Source of the DNA: Spinacia oleracea
Taxonomy: Eukaryota > Streptophyta > Magnoliopsida > Caryophyllales > Amaranthaceae
Reading direction: 5' to 3'
Assembly (NCBI RefSeq): GCF_020520425.1
Contig: NC_079491.1
Coordinates: forward strand, 682,001-746,000
DNA length: 64,000 nucleotides
The position numbers and the translations under genes are program-made. Shown here piece by piece: positions 22,776 through 38,891 of the stretch; positions within the stretch are counted from its first letter, which is position 1, and every line of letters starts with the position of its first letter. The notes under the pieces are model-generated. The model saw nothing but the letters and a program-made list of their open reading frames with translations, was not told the origin of the DNA and ran no database searches.

Positions 22776-23189
22776 TTTGTCAAAAATATCTTCAATGGCT
22801 CGTCGATTTTTCTTTCGTATCTGATCTTGAGAAAGGCCCCTGCATCCACTGTAAGTTCAAGAGATGCAACGACAACAAATAATTTTATGAATAAAAAATG
22901 GTATTAAAAACAATAGAAAGATGATGACAGAAAAAGTATCAATTTATAAAGTCACTCGCCAAAAAAAAAAAAGCAACTGTAACTGTATTACACAAGCCAA
23001 ACACTACTAGTTTACTAAATGAAATTGGAGAACTGAACATATGATATTTTCTGCAGCGTTCAAGAGTTGTCACAAATCCCACCACCATGAAATTATGAAA
23101 TAGTAAAGCTTGCATTTTCAAAGCTCCTCAATATCCTCCCAGCAGTAGTACAAGAAAGGCTAATGAGGTAAAACTAACAACACTGTGTC
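22776..23189. other. Intergenic DNA between the RNase H ORF and the PRP43 gene
   Basis: Contains the upstream extension of the RNase H frame and the 3' untranslated region of the helicase. No other gene. Confidence 0.45.
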
Positions 23190-28368
<5,179 letters not shown>

Positions 28369-28609
28369 GAAAATTACTTCAATTGGTAAACCCTAATTTC
28401 ACTGACAATTGGCCCAGATTTTCGGATCCGAAAACCTCCCAAATTTTTGATATTGCGGGAGGGAGCTTGTTATGGGAGGGGAAACCCTAGGAGAGAGAGA
28501 GGGGGAAGAGAAGGAAAACCTGATTACCCGCTGCCGTCGATATATATATGGGTTCAACTTCATATGGTATCGCTTGGTTCGGTTCACCTTGGTTATTTTT
28601 GCAAAAATC
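28369..28609. promoter_or_regulatory. Promoter and 5' untranslated region of the PRP43 gene
   Basis: On the - strand an AGGGTTT-type telo-box word (AAACCCT at 28483-28489 on +) sits about 120 bases before the ATG. The CT-rich stretch opposite GGGAGAGAGAGGGG (28487 onward) is typical of plant leader sequences, as is TATATATAT at 28541-28549. The exact start site is unknown. Confidence 0.45.
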
Positions 28610-29066
28610 AAGGCATGTTCGGTATCATTTTTTGTTTTCAGTTTTTTGTTTTTTGCAAAACTAAAAATCAAAATATAAGGGCCCGTTCGGTATCATTCTC
28701 AGTTTCCAGTTTTTGGTTTTTTGGCTTTATAAGTCATGATTTAGATTGAATTATCAACTAAAAAATAGTCATACCTATAGTAATCATGTTAATTTTGAAA
28801 ACTGACAAAAAAAAAAAAACTGGAAACTACTTTTTGTGGTTTTCATATTTTGGTTTTTAGTTTTGTAAAAAACAAAAAACTGGAAACAAAAACCGATACC
28901 GGACGAGCCCTAAAATTACAAAAAATAATTTTCAGTTTTTTGTTGTCAGTTTTTTAAATCAACGTGATTACTATAAGTATGACTAATTTTAGTTCATGAT
29001 TCATATGACTTTTAAAACTAAAAAAATCCAAAAACTAGAAACTACAATGATACCGAACGAGCCCTA
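28610..29066. mobile_element. MITE with GTTCGGTATCATT ends, interrupted by a second MITE
   Basis: Left end AAGGCATGTTCGGTATCATT pairs with right end AATGATACCGAACGAGCCCT. Subterminal CAGTTTTTTG/CAAAAAACTG words continue on both sides. A second element of the same type (28678-28911) lies inside. The left arm before the insertion and the right arm after it belong together. No clear flanking duplication, so the superfamily is uncertain; the GGGC..GTTCGG ends suggest hAT. Confidence 0.7.
28678..28911. mobile_element. Nested MITE, same family
   Basis: Starts AGGGCCCGTTCGGTATCATT and ends ATACCGGACGAGCCCT; the arms are palindromic over most of the element with CAGTTTCCAGTTTTTGG against CCAAAAACTGGAAAC-type words. 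Flanks AAAATATA and AAAATTAC are weakly alike. Confidence 0.75.
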
Positions 29067-29479
29067 CCGTTTTTTATATTACTAGTCGTTGGCTCGGCCT
29101 CTAGCTCTATATCGCATGGACCACCAAGATATAAAAAATCTATTATGTACATAGGTTTGCGTAAAAGATCGGTGCTAACAACTTTAAAAAAAATGAATAC
29201 GTATAGTCAATATTAAACCATCATTCATATCAATCTGGTTTTGTAAAGTCGGCGTGTAATTATTGATTCCAACTTAAGCTTTATAGCAAGTACATACATA
29301 TTGTAAATACGAAATCTCTTCCTCTTGTAGTTATTGATTCTAATTTTTCGGCTTGGTTACCAGAGCCTAAAGATGCTTCTAAAATCAGCATGTAGTTGGC
29401 AACAACTCTACATCCTCATGAATCTTTCTGAATTTAACTGTCCAAAGTCGCCACCATAAGTACGGGAAATTGATGCTCC
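29067..29479. other. Intergenic DNA
   Basis: No gene. ACTAGTCGTTGGCTCGGCC near 29081 resembles a Helitron 3' end on the - strand, without a convincing hairpin. Confidence 0.4.
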
Positions 29480-29837
29480 TAAAGATGGTTGTGGGCCAGG
29501 CCGGGTCGGGCTTCGAGCCCACGTGCAAGGGCCTAACCAGGCCGGCCTACACAAGACCCACGTTGTTTCGTGTCCGGCCGGCCAAAAAGTTTAAAATATG
29601 GCTCAAGTCCGGCCCAAACCCATGGGCTTTCGTGCCAGGCCGTCGTGCCTAAGGCTAATTTTTACTAAATTTAGCGTGCTTTGTCGTATAGGGTCGAGTG
29701 GGAGTCGTGCGTGCCTTGTCATGCTTTTTCCAACAAATTAAGGCTTAGGCCCGACCCACGACTTCGTGCTCGTATCAGGCCGGGCTTTTTTCGCGTCGGA
29801 TCGGGCTTCGGGCCAACCCGGCCCACGTCCATCTTCA
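29480..29837. mobile_element. hAT-type MITE, GC-rich (TAAAGATGG family), with 8-bp target duplication
   Basis: TAAAGATGGTTGTGGGCC at the left and GGCCCACGTCCATCTTCA at the right are terminal inverted repeats. Flanks are GATGCTCC (29472-29479) and GACGCTCC (29838-29845), an 8-bp duplication with one difference. Length is 358 bp. The interior is GC-rich low complexity with GGCCC, CGGGC and GTCGTGC words. There is no coding capacity; frames across it are artefacts of composition. Confidence 0.85.
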
Positions 29838-31655
29838 GACGCTCCTACATACAAATAGGCCAAATCATCATGTAGTTAATCAGCTACAACTACACCCTTT
29901 TAATATATATTAAATGATTTACAAGTCAAAAATTGTTCTTGCATTAGAAGGAATATAATGTCTGACGTTCTAAACATTCTGAGTAATCGACCACCCATAT
30001 AAATATCAATTTGTTCCAACGAATATGTATGTAAATATGTAATGGATGAAAAATGTAGTAATAAGAACAATTGTACATGACAATTTAAACTAAAGTCTCG
30101 GGAAGATGCTAAAAATCTTTGCTAAAAACATAAAGGATTGTGAATTTTCGTGTTGCTTTAAAAAGCAACTTATACATTACTCGTCACTACATTTACATAA
30201 GATTCTAGTCTACGCATTATTACCAAATGTTTGCGTATTCAGGTTTCAGCACTTGTTGCAGAGAACTGGATCAAACATGCATCAAAATGCTTAATAATAA
30301 GAGTAATTTGAATCTGCCTTTTTAGTTCTAGAGTAGTAGGAATATGACTGCAAATACTTCAGCTCTCTCAGCAATTACAACACCAATCCTGCCATTTTAG
30401 TTCTAGAGTAGTAGGAATCATGAGGGCATGTGTTGGCTTCGGCTAGTCTGCCGTCAGCTCTGAGTGAACTTCCATAAGCAAACCCAACATTATAAGCAGT
30501 CTGCCGCGACCTTCAGGTGTCTGCTTCAGACTCGGTTGACTGGAATTTGATGCTCCAACGTCTGCTCCCACGTCTGCTCCCACGTCAGCTGACGTAAGAT
30601 TTACCCGTTAGAATCTTTATTTGACATGAATAGATGTCTGCATGAGGTAAGATCTACACGAGAGAATACTATGGACTCAAATTTCTTCATTCCCATTAAA
30701 ATGACATGAAAGTAACATGAACTGTCAAACCAAATATTATGGCGATGCTTTTCATCAAATGCCGAACACAGGCTCATGATATAAAAAAACAATGAATTGG
30801 TCAGATAGAGAACAAGAAAGGAGAGGAACCCACCTTTCCAAGTCTAGCTATGCAATAGATACGTCTTGAACTTATAAACACCTCATCCGCTTGATGTTGG
30901 GTCCATCTTGTGATCCTTCTCAAATGCATGAAAAAGACCTGTTTAATCAACAACACCAGTTGAGGAAAAAAAAAAAGCATCAAGAATATGAATATTGACA
31001 GACATTATTTCCTATGTTAGTCAACAAGAATATAACTTCTGAGTCTGGAACTGAAGATAAAAACAGCTAAAATTCATAATTCCTATTCCAAATTCTGAAT
31101 TGAATAAAAATCAAGAGATTGGTGATTCAAAATCGACTTAAAACCCTAAAATAAGCAATAAACAAACAAAAAGGATCAAACATATCAGCCAAGAAAGATT
31201 TCTCAAGGAAGATCCTATATCTAGACTCTAGAGGAGGCAAAGAGGTTGTTTGGTCAGGTCACTCTTTAATATGGGTCATCTTTAGGTGATTGAGTCATTT
31301 GCAGCAACTTCAGGTTAGGTCTAGTCTGGTCTAATTGAATCTACCCATGTTTGGCTGTATTGTAAATTAAATGAACTATAATATTGAAAATTAGAAAGGA
31401 AATTCCGTGTAAATGCTTCAACAGAAGTAAGAAACATCACAACAAAGTCAAAATGAAGTAACTATTGCAGACAAGAAATAATATGGTTATACACATGTGC
31501 AACAGCAAAGAGTAGGCTAACTCTAATTTAATAAAAAGGACAATGTTAGCAATTGTCATAGTCACCTCGAAAAGAACTCAATTCAATATTGTTATAACAA
31601 TCACCATCATCATCCGTACGTGTTTCATTTGCGAGTGATTTGAAGATGAATATTG
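29838..31655. other. Intergenic DNA without a recognised gene
   Basis: AT-rich. TTTTAGTTCTAGAGTAGTAG occurs twice (about 30320 and 30397). A local repeat of CGTCTGCTCCCA lies near 30560-30585. No protein-like frame was recognised. Confidence 0.45.
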
Positions 31656-32150
31656 TTAAGAGCTGGTTGCATGGGTTTGCACCACTTTGTCTGCATCACT
31701 TGGGCCTGCACCACATGAATTTTCACGAAGGTATAAAATACCTCGTGCAATTCCCAATGTGATCTTGTAACGGGTTTCCCACTTCAAGTCTTCAACACTG
31801 CTCCGTGTTTTGCATCTGCAATAAAATACGGATAGGCAGAGAAAATTTAAGCAACTTGCCTTCATACTTGTTCTTTGTAGGTGAAAATATCTACAATATG
31901 GAGTAATAAATCAGGTAAAACAAACCAAATAGAAACCGGTCAAGGATCTTGTTACGCTCAAACTCGTAGATATAGCAACATCTCATCTCTTTCCAAGAAG
32001 AATCCAAAAAGTTATACAAGATATTGTTGAAGCTTGGCAGCTAAGTAGACCTTGTTCTCAAACTCCTGAATTCCTTGTCCTGATACATTCAAAAGCCTCT
32101 TAACGGCCACTGCTTGTCCATCAGCCAACATCCCCTGAAATCATATCCTG
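31656..32150 (-). pseudogene. Receptor-like kinase fragment (kinase subdomains only)
   Basis: Reading on the - strand, 32140-32040 encodes GMLADGQAVAVKRLLNVSGQ followed by GIQEFENKVYLAAKLQQ, which is kinase subdomains II-III with the VAVKRL lysine. Then 31830-31725 encodes DLKWETRYKITLGIARGILY, subdomain V-VI of the cysteine-rich or G-type receptor kinases (usual form LDWxxRxxIIxGIARGLLYLH). The pieces are in the order of a kinase gene and keep an exon-like boundary at CAG/GGGATG. No catalytic loop, ectodomain or membrane segment is present, and the frame closes soon after each piece. It is a degraded partial gene. Confidence 0.72.
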
Positions 32151-32375
32151 AACATTACATAGCTACCCGTGTCTAACAAGCTAGAATATCAATGTATTCA
32201 ATTTGTAAATCCATCAACAATATATTCGGACTTCAGTCATACCAAGTAAACAAGATTATAATAATACTTAGGAGCTCCAGATTTTAACATGTAATACACG
32301 CTTCATTCTTTCCTTTCAGAACCACTTTTGTTTCTAGACTTTGTTGCAGCCACATTTGTTATCTGACTTATCTCT
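32151..32375. other. Intergenic DNA
   Basis: Nothing recognised. Confidence 0.4.
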
Positions 32376-32779
32376 AGGGCCCTGTTCGGCAATATTAGCG
32401 GTAGCGGGTAGCGGTTAGCGGTTGAGTAGCGGGTAGCGGTTAAAGTAGCGAGGAGCGGTGAATAGTAGCGGGTAGCGGTTAGCTGTCAAAGTAGCGGTAA
32501 CTAATATGAGTGTTCGGTAAAAGTAGCGGTGGATATTATAAAAATAAAAATAAAAGCAAGAATATTATTTAAAACTTTATTATAAATTTGTCAAACGCTA
32601 CCCGCTACCTTAAACGCTACTAATTTTAACGTTTGACAAAAGCTACCCAACCGCTACCTCAACCGCTAACCGCTACCTAAATCGCTACTTTACCAAACAC
32701 TTACAAATTTTACAAGTAGCGTCTTGACTAGGTCAAAACGCTACCCGCTACCTCAAACGCTACCGCCGAACACGCCCTA
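32376..32779. mobile_element. MITE built of GTAGCGG/CCGCTAC repeats
   Basis: Left end AGGGCCCTGTTCGGC and right end GCCGAACACGCCCTA are inverted repeats. Inside, AGCGG, GCGGTTAGCGG and GTAGCGGGTAGCGG are repeated tandemly on the left and in inverted form on the right, around an AT-rich centre (32535-32590), so the single strand could fold into a long hairpin. Flanking duplications are not legible. Confidence 0.75.
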
Positions 32780-34370
32780 GGTCTTAAATGAACATTATTG
32801 TCTATTAAGTCACATTGTATCCAACATTATACTATGTATGTAATAGGAGTTACAGTGATGATTACAACCAGGAAAAGAAAATCAACGGAGATGGATCATT
32901 TAACTGTTTAACCTAAATATGAAATATGTCAACCATCTGTTCACCCACTGGGCCTATGAGAGGTCTAGCCACCAGGCCAATCACACATCCTTCTAAATTC
33001 TGTTAGTAAATTATATCCCCCGAAAATTCCAGACTGCAATATTGAAATTCCAAGAAGACAATCCTAGATCTAGACTCCACTTTCGAAATCTTAATCCAGG
33101 TAGAAAAAGGCATGGTGTAACTCTTCCAGTTGCAAAGCATTGTATTAGCATTGAAGCAGAAGTCTTTTAACACTGTCCTGCAGTATGCGGGAAGCACAAC
33201 CAAGACCTGAATCAAGATTTTCTGAGTGGCACTAAAATATAGGTGGATCAATTTAGGATTTTTTCCATAACAATGGAACAAACAAGATTAACTCTACAAG
33301 TTATTTAGGATTTTCATTTCATTCTAAATTTTCTAAGTTACTCCTCTACTTGATAAATATGCCCCTTCTTAACAACTTGTATTCTTTCACTATGGAAAGT
33401 CTATCCTGACCTAATTTCTAGGATTGGTAAGGTTTGGTATTAGCTCTAATCACAAATGTCCTGTTTGCCATTCTCTACTGAATCCAACCAGCATCTCCTC
33501 TTCGAATGTTGCTACAGCAGAGCATGTTTACTCCAATTGGCAGCTTGGAGTGGATAAACACTCAAGCAACTTCTTTTCTGGTGTTCTGAGATGGGTCTGA
33601 GATAGATGCAAAGCAAGCAAGTTCAGAAAGGGCGTGTTCTACTCAGAGCTGCTAGCTACTGTGTGTAACATTTGAGAATTACCAGAGTAAGAAAATAAAA
33701 GAGAGATACTCAACTTTTAGATTTTCATCAAGTTGTCTTTGTTCGAGGTCTCTTCCTTCTTGTCATGAACCCTAGCAGCAGTACTGTTGGAAGGCCTTGC
33801 TAATCACAGAAGAGTAATGAGAGAGAAGAGAAGAACCAATTTCGAAGAGAAGAGAATAACCAATTTCGAAGAGAAGAGAAGAGAATAACCAATTTCGAAC
33901 CAACGAGAGAGAAGATCGAAGAAACGAAACTCCATAATTTCGAAGAAGAGTAAGTCAGAGAAAAGAAGAGGAGGAGAAGCAGAGTGGCTGCCATGAAAGA
34001 GAAGAAAAGAGGAGTTATCAAAGAAACCAGCAGAATCGAACAAAGAAAATGAATTTCTGTACATCAAGAGCCTAGTTTTACTAATCTTTCTTTCCAATAT
34101 CAACCAAACAAGTGAGGCTTCAATTCCTATCTAATGACCTGACTATCATATGTTATATAACCTACTCTGTCGAATGAAATTAACTGGTTAAATTCATGTA
34201 TAGTTCACATAGGTTGCAGATCAAATATCTTGCAGCTTAACACAATAACACCTAAAATGCAGAGATCTCAGTATAAATTTCCACTGATGTATGCAGGAAA
34301 ACAAACACAGACTCTGGGGAGCCCTCAATGTTCAGTGCAATGCGTTAAAAAGACAAATGACCCAAAACTG
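32780..34370. other. Intergenic DNA with a short tandem repeat
   Basis: No gene recognised. Bases 33825-33900 hold about three copies of a 25-30 base unit around AGAGAATAACCAATTTCGAA. - strand frames here are simple phenylalanine/serine-rich sequence. Confidence 0.45.
33825..33900. repeat. Tandem repeat, about three units of 25-30 bases
   Basis: Units share AGAGAAGAGAA(T/G)AACCAATTTCG and differ by extra GAAGA steps. Confidence 0.7.
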
Positions 34371-36268
34371 CCTAGAAAGAGACTCACCATCAGTTTTCCC
34401 TCTGAAGTTTTCTCCTCGAATGACCCGCCTCCACCACCAGCAGCCATGAAGAGATGCATCCATTCCTCCGGATAAACATGCACAACTAAGCTGAGTGTCT
34501 CGCCTTATTCAAGCTCCAAGAAAAAGGAAGAGAGAATCCCTGATTGTTATCATCCTAACCACCAATTCCTCCTCTTGAAGGCAACATATGATATGATCTG
34601 ACAAGCAACCTGTCATTCAAACCAATGAACCTCAATCACCAAATCGCTTATTGTTCAAGTCTCATAGAAGAAGAAAAAAATTATAATCCTGAAATAGTTT
34701 TAAGAGTTGATTATCCTGCAACAGAAGCACCATAAGGATATTTACTATTACCTTTAAACAAACCAACAACTTCAAAGACACCTTCCCTTCAGTGTTGAAC
34801 GATCTCACAATCATCTTTCGCCAACACCCTAGTCTGAAACAGTAACTTGTTATCTTTAATCTGATTTTCATCTACTCTTCATGCCTGACACTGCGCATTT
34901 TTAAGTGTAACTCCTTTCAGTACAGTGATCTCCCTGATCTTTATCACATTGGCTATACAAACACAGATACTCCGCGATAGCTAAAAATCCAAAAAGTCAT
35001 CCTGAAAACAGTGGATTGGTGGTCTTAAAATCCAACTGGCATAGAAGTTCATGTATAATAGTAAGATGAAGGCATGAAGTGAGGAAAACCCAGTGTACGG
35101 CCAATCAAAGCCAAGGACAAATCTACAAGCAGCAGGGTCCATAAGAAAAAGATTTCCATCAAAGAAGTACTTGGAGAAACAGTCATGGGTTCCATGAGGG
35201 GAGAAGTTCCATAATTATCACATAAATTCAACACTTAACAGTAATGGTAATAATAAAGGGAAGTAATTATATATCATACTCGACTTTGCTCCTTTACTTT
35301 TAGTTCCGCTCAAAACCATAGTATGTTGGAGACTTGGAGTCACTACAACACTTGTTTGAATACAGCTCAGCTGCTGCCGATTAAGATAAGATGTCAAAAG
35401 ACTGCATAGTGCTAAACAGATGACTCTACGAGACAAACACATTGTTATACAAGCTTAGAGATAGATTTCTTGACCAAAATTTGGTTATCAATTGCCCACA
35501 TCTACTTTAGTATCTGATAAGTAAAATAGTGTAAGTCGATATGCTTCATGTCAAGCAAACCAAAAAATTGTTTACACATAAGTAAGCCTACAGATTACAG
35601 AATGAGAGTTTAATCACACAATGTAGCCACTAATATTTTCAATCTTATTATCCAACAAATTAGCTACATCGCCTGACAAAGTTAATTTAAGCCAACATCT
35701 TTCAACAAACTTTAAAGTTTATATTTCATATATTTATCTGAAAGTGGCAGATAAAAAGAGGCCACTTACATTCCTGAGATTAGAACATCAGACCCATAAT
35801 ATCCATCAGCATTTAAACTCATAACTAAAATATTAAACAGTGGCTAATTTGATGTAGAACAATGATTTGAGAGAAAGCTAATGAATTTGTGTGTATTTTG
35901 GTGTGAAAGGTCCCACATAGATATCCACAAAGTGAGAGTGTGAGACCCCACTTGCACTATGGTTTTCTCCATTAACTTCTGTAACCTTACATTTGTTTAT
36001 CTCTTATCAACTTTTATTACGGAGTACCACTTACTAGCGCAATACCACCTCTTCAGGTGCCGACGAGTAGTTATGAAAATTAATAAAAAATATAATAGCA
36101 ATTTATGAACTTATGATGCATTTACGAATGGACAATTACAAGTGACATTTCATTAGAAGTTACACCTAGGTTCCATAACAAACCCTATACAAAATTGACC
36201 TCAAAATACAAGACAAAAAGGAGAACATTGGAAAGAAAGACGTTTTGACCACTTTATAACATGCTTTC
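34371..36268. other. Gene-free stretch with unassigned exon-like pieces
   Basis: On the - strand 34475-34390 reads EEWMHLFMAAGGGGGSFEEK and ends at a GTGAGT donor, so it looks like an exon, but I do not recognise the protein. A second - strand frame at 35224-35045 reads like protein but is bounded by stops. Neither is called as a gene. Confidence 0.35.
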
Positions 36269-36356
36269 TCACCTGAGTCAATGTGGATGCATCTGCAATT
36301 ACAAAGGGTACATTCACCAGCCTTGCCATTGTTTTTGCAAGTAATGTCTTCCCTGT
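36269..36356 (-). pseudogene. Isolated exon of ClpX (AAA+ chaperone of the Clp protease)
   Basis: Between an AG acceptor (GGACAG) and a GTGAG donor the - strand encodes [20 protein letters not shown] and then DASTLTQ. This is the Walker A tail and following strand of ClpX, the ATPase that feeds proteins to ClpP in plant mitochondria. The preceding exon with the rest of the P-loop and the following exon with GYVGEDVESI are not found within several hundred bases. A single clean exon without neighbours points to a captured or left-over fragment. The match is made from memory of the family. Confidence 0.75.
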
Positions 36357-36404
36357 CCTTGAGAAAGCATTACAAGCATGTGAATGAGACGGGAAATGAA
36401 ATTG

Positions 36405-36475
<71 letters not shown>

Positions 36476-36795
36476 CCGAACTTCTTAATATGAAACCTTA
36501 AGCAAATGTACTATCAGGAAAACAAACAAGAAAATCAGTTGCATCTTATTTCTCCAATTTTACCTTCCCTTATTTCAATTTACAATTTTAGAAAATCAGT
36601 TGAAATCCCTAACTTATTTCCGTTTATTGCTAAAAACTACTTCTATCACATGTAACATCATAAACTGGAGAACAAAAACTGAAATAAAATCATCACTAAT
36701 ACCGAAGATAGCCGATTTTAACTACACAAGCAATTCTAATTAAGCATGAAAAATCATTAGAAACTCCAAAATTGAAAAGACAGCTCAAAACTTGG
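36357..36795. other. Intergenic DNA with a long (GA)n microsatellite
   Basis: Bases 36407-36472 are an unbroken GA dinucleotide run of about 33 units. The rest is AT-rich with no gene. Confidence 0.7.
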
Positions 36796-38200
36796 CTATT
36801 ACTAAAATTCACCTTCACTACGCTCCACTTTTCAAAAACGTTTTCCTGTGATACTTGTCTTTCTTTATTCTTGATTACTTAGTAGTAAGATCATGTGTTG
36901 TTGGGAAATGAAGGAATTTGACAATCACTCATAAAATTACACAAGCAACAGCCATCAGGTGCAATTTTACTTGATTGATCTCATCTAAGTTGAATGTAAG
37001 TAAACATTTGTTTCTATCCTTAATCCCCCAAACTTTCCAATATCTAAACAACTTTCTAATGCCTCCAATCTCCAGCAAAGAAATAAGTTTCAAGATACCG
37101 ATGCTAAGAAAATCTGCTCTTGAAGACAATAACCATTATTAATTTAATCAAAGGTATGCTCGTACAATCCACAGACACACACACACACACACACACATGT
37201 CTGTAGGTCAAGTCTCACAGAGAGGCTGTTTCCAGAAATTACAGAAGCATACGGTTCACATAAAATCTGTTCCCTTAGAAAATTAAAAGTGAACTCATAA
37301 CATAGACAGACATAGATAATTATCATACTTCATTTTACATTTGAGAGGTAAAAGAAAATATGGTAGAAAGTTCCTGCCTGGGGGAGGGGAATAAAATTCA
37401 AGAAGCCATAATAAATCAATTTATGAGTAGCCGACGTTAAGAAACTGGTTACCTGAGGAGCACTACCAAAGAGGTCCTCTGGTGTAGAAGAGCACATCGA
37501 GATAAGGTCAACATCATCAGGGTCAATGTTGGCCATCTGAAGAGCTTTCCTTGCTGCTTCGGCAGCTAAGCCTACCAAGCTCTCCTCACCTGTAATAGAG
37601 CAACAAAACCTGAAAGTCAGATTGACATCCATGTAAGACACAGGAATGCAGACAAACTTAAGGAATAAATCATAGACAGTAAACCGGAATCCATGATTCT
37701 ATGTAGCCAATCTCGTTTGTTGGCTGATTCTCAGTTGATTTGGTTTGATTTATAGGTTAAAACATATTAACATTTTAAACTACAATAGAAGTCAATAAAA
37801 CCTACTGAAGATCAGGTTAGAAGTCATGACAGTCCACATATGCCAGACTTATGAAGGTCCCTATGAGTTCTTGAAGTACAGGGATCAACAAGAGAGCAGA
37901 GCAACCCTTTCTAAAGTTTCCATATGCAAGAACAACACACTGACCTGAAAGGACACGCCGATTGTGAATCCCAGTTCGAGTAGATATCCATTCATCCGAA
38001 GTTTCAACAATTTCAGAAAGGTCATCATTGGAGATCTGCAGCTTGGGTACAGCAGAACCACAACCAACTAGCTTGCAACCTCTATTTACTATCCTGCATA
38101 AAGAACCGTCAAAAACAGCAAATTCAATTAGAGGTTTGAAAATAACCAGTCTAGTTTATTTTATAAGGATAAAAAAAAGTTGAATAAGAAGCCTAAGCTA
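36796..38200 (-). repeat. 1.4 kb duplicate of part of the KAS III gene (introns included)
   Basis: This block matches 61174-62504 in the same orientation from TTGGCTATTACTAAAATTCA to the AATTGAATAAGAAGCC region, through two exons and three stretches of intron. Differences are scattered bases and small indels; a (CA)n run (37171-37197) is longer here. Because introns are kept it is a DNA-level duplication. Confidence 0.92.
37453..38093 (-). pseudogene. 3-ketoacyl-ACP synthase III fragment, two exons
   Basis: Exons 38093-37945 and 37589-37453 encode [20 protein letters not shown] to the SGEES junction and [20 protein letters not shown] to FGSAPQ. They correspond one-to-one in length (149 and 137 bases), phase and splice sites with the exons at 62400-62252 and 61888-61752 of the real gene. 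Amino-acid changes are few (K/E, R/H, I/V, V/I, L/S, T/S). The exons with the active-site Cys, His and Asn are missing, so no enzyme can come from it. The retained frame and clean splice sites suggest a fairly young duplication. Confidence 0.93.
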
Positions 38201-38891
38201 TGAGTTTGGAGTTTTCTGGATGCTGCTGAATGCTGATATACACTGATTTTGTAATATGGGGCAGATTTGTCTTGTTTTGCTGCAGAAATAAAACTTACCA
38301 TGCAAATAACACACACAAATTTACCCCTTGATTGATAAAATGTAGTAATTTTCGACAAAACGAGATCGAGATGAAAGCATACTAAAAAAAACGAGGAAGC
38401 AAAAAAGCAAAATTTCAAAAGAACATCAGAAGAAAAAAGAAGGGGCATGTTCAATTCCATTCAACAGTTTATGACATTACTTTTATCAATCTACTGAACC
38501 ACGGTTCAATATATGATCAGAAGTAATTCTACGAGGATGAAACCAAACTGTACAAAAAACTATTTACCCCGAGTTTGGGTAACAGCATTCAATCCCCGAG
38601 GATTAACTTTCCAAATGATACTGCATTTATAGTCATTTGGAATCCTAATCAACACTAATCAAAATAAAATGTTTCTACTTAAAGCAAGACAATCTATAGA
38701 AGCCTCTCAAGCACACAATTAAGTAATGCACCCGAGAACACGTGCTGCAGCTCTACTTACACACATAAACGAACCACTAGAAACAAAAAAAAAACATAAA
38801 AAGAGGTTCAATTGATGCAGCAGGCGTACTCTTCACAATCATCTGATAACTGGAATCCAACACTGACAATAACAGTGATATACTGCTAATG
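38201..38891. other. Intergenic DNA between the KAS III fragment and the VID27-like gene
   Basis: AT-rich, with the 3' untranslated region of the VID27-like gene at its right edge. No gene. Confidence 0.45.

Noticed and set aside
29067-29110. Helitron-like 3' end on the - strand (CTAGT after GCCAACGA)
   Set aside because: No convincing hairpin and no partner 5' end could be found.
35045-35224. - strand frame reading like protein (DCFSKYFFDGNLFLMDPAAC)
   Set aside because: Bounded by stops on both sides with no acceptor or donor and no family I can name; kept only as a remark.
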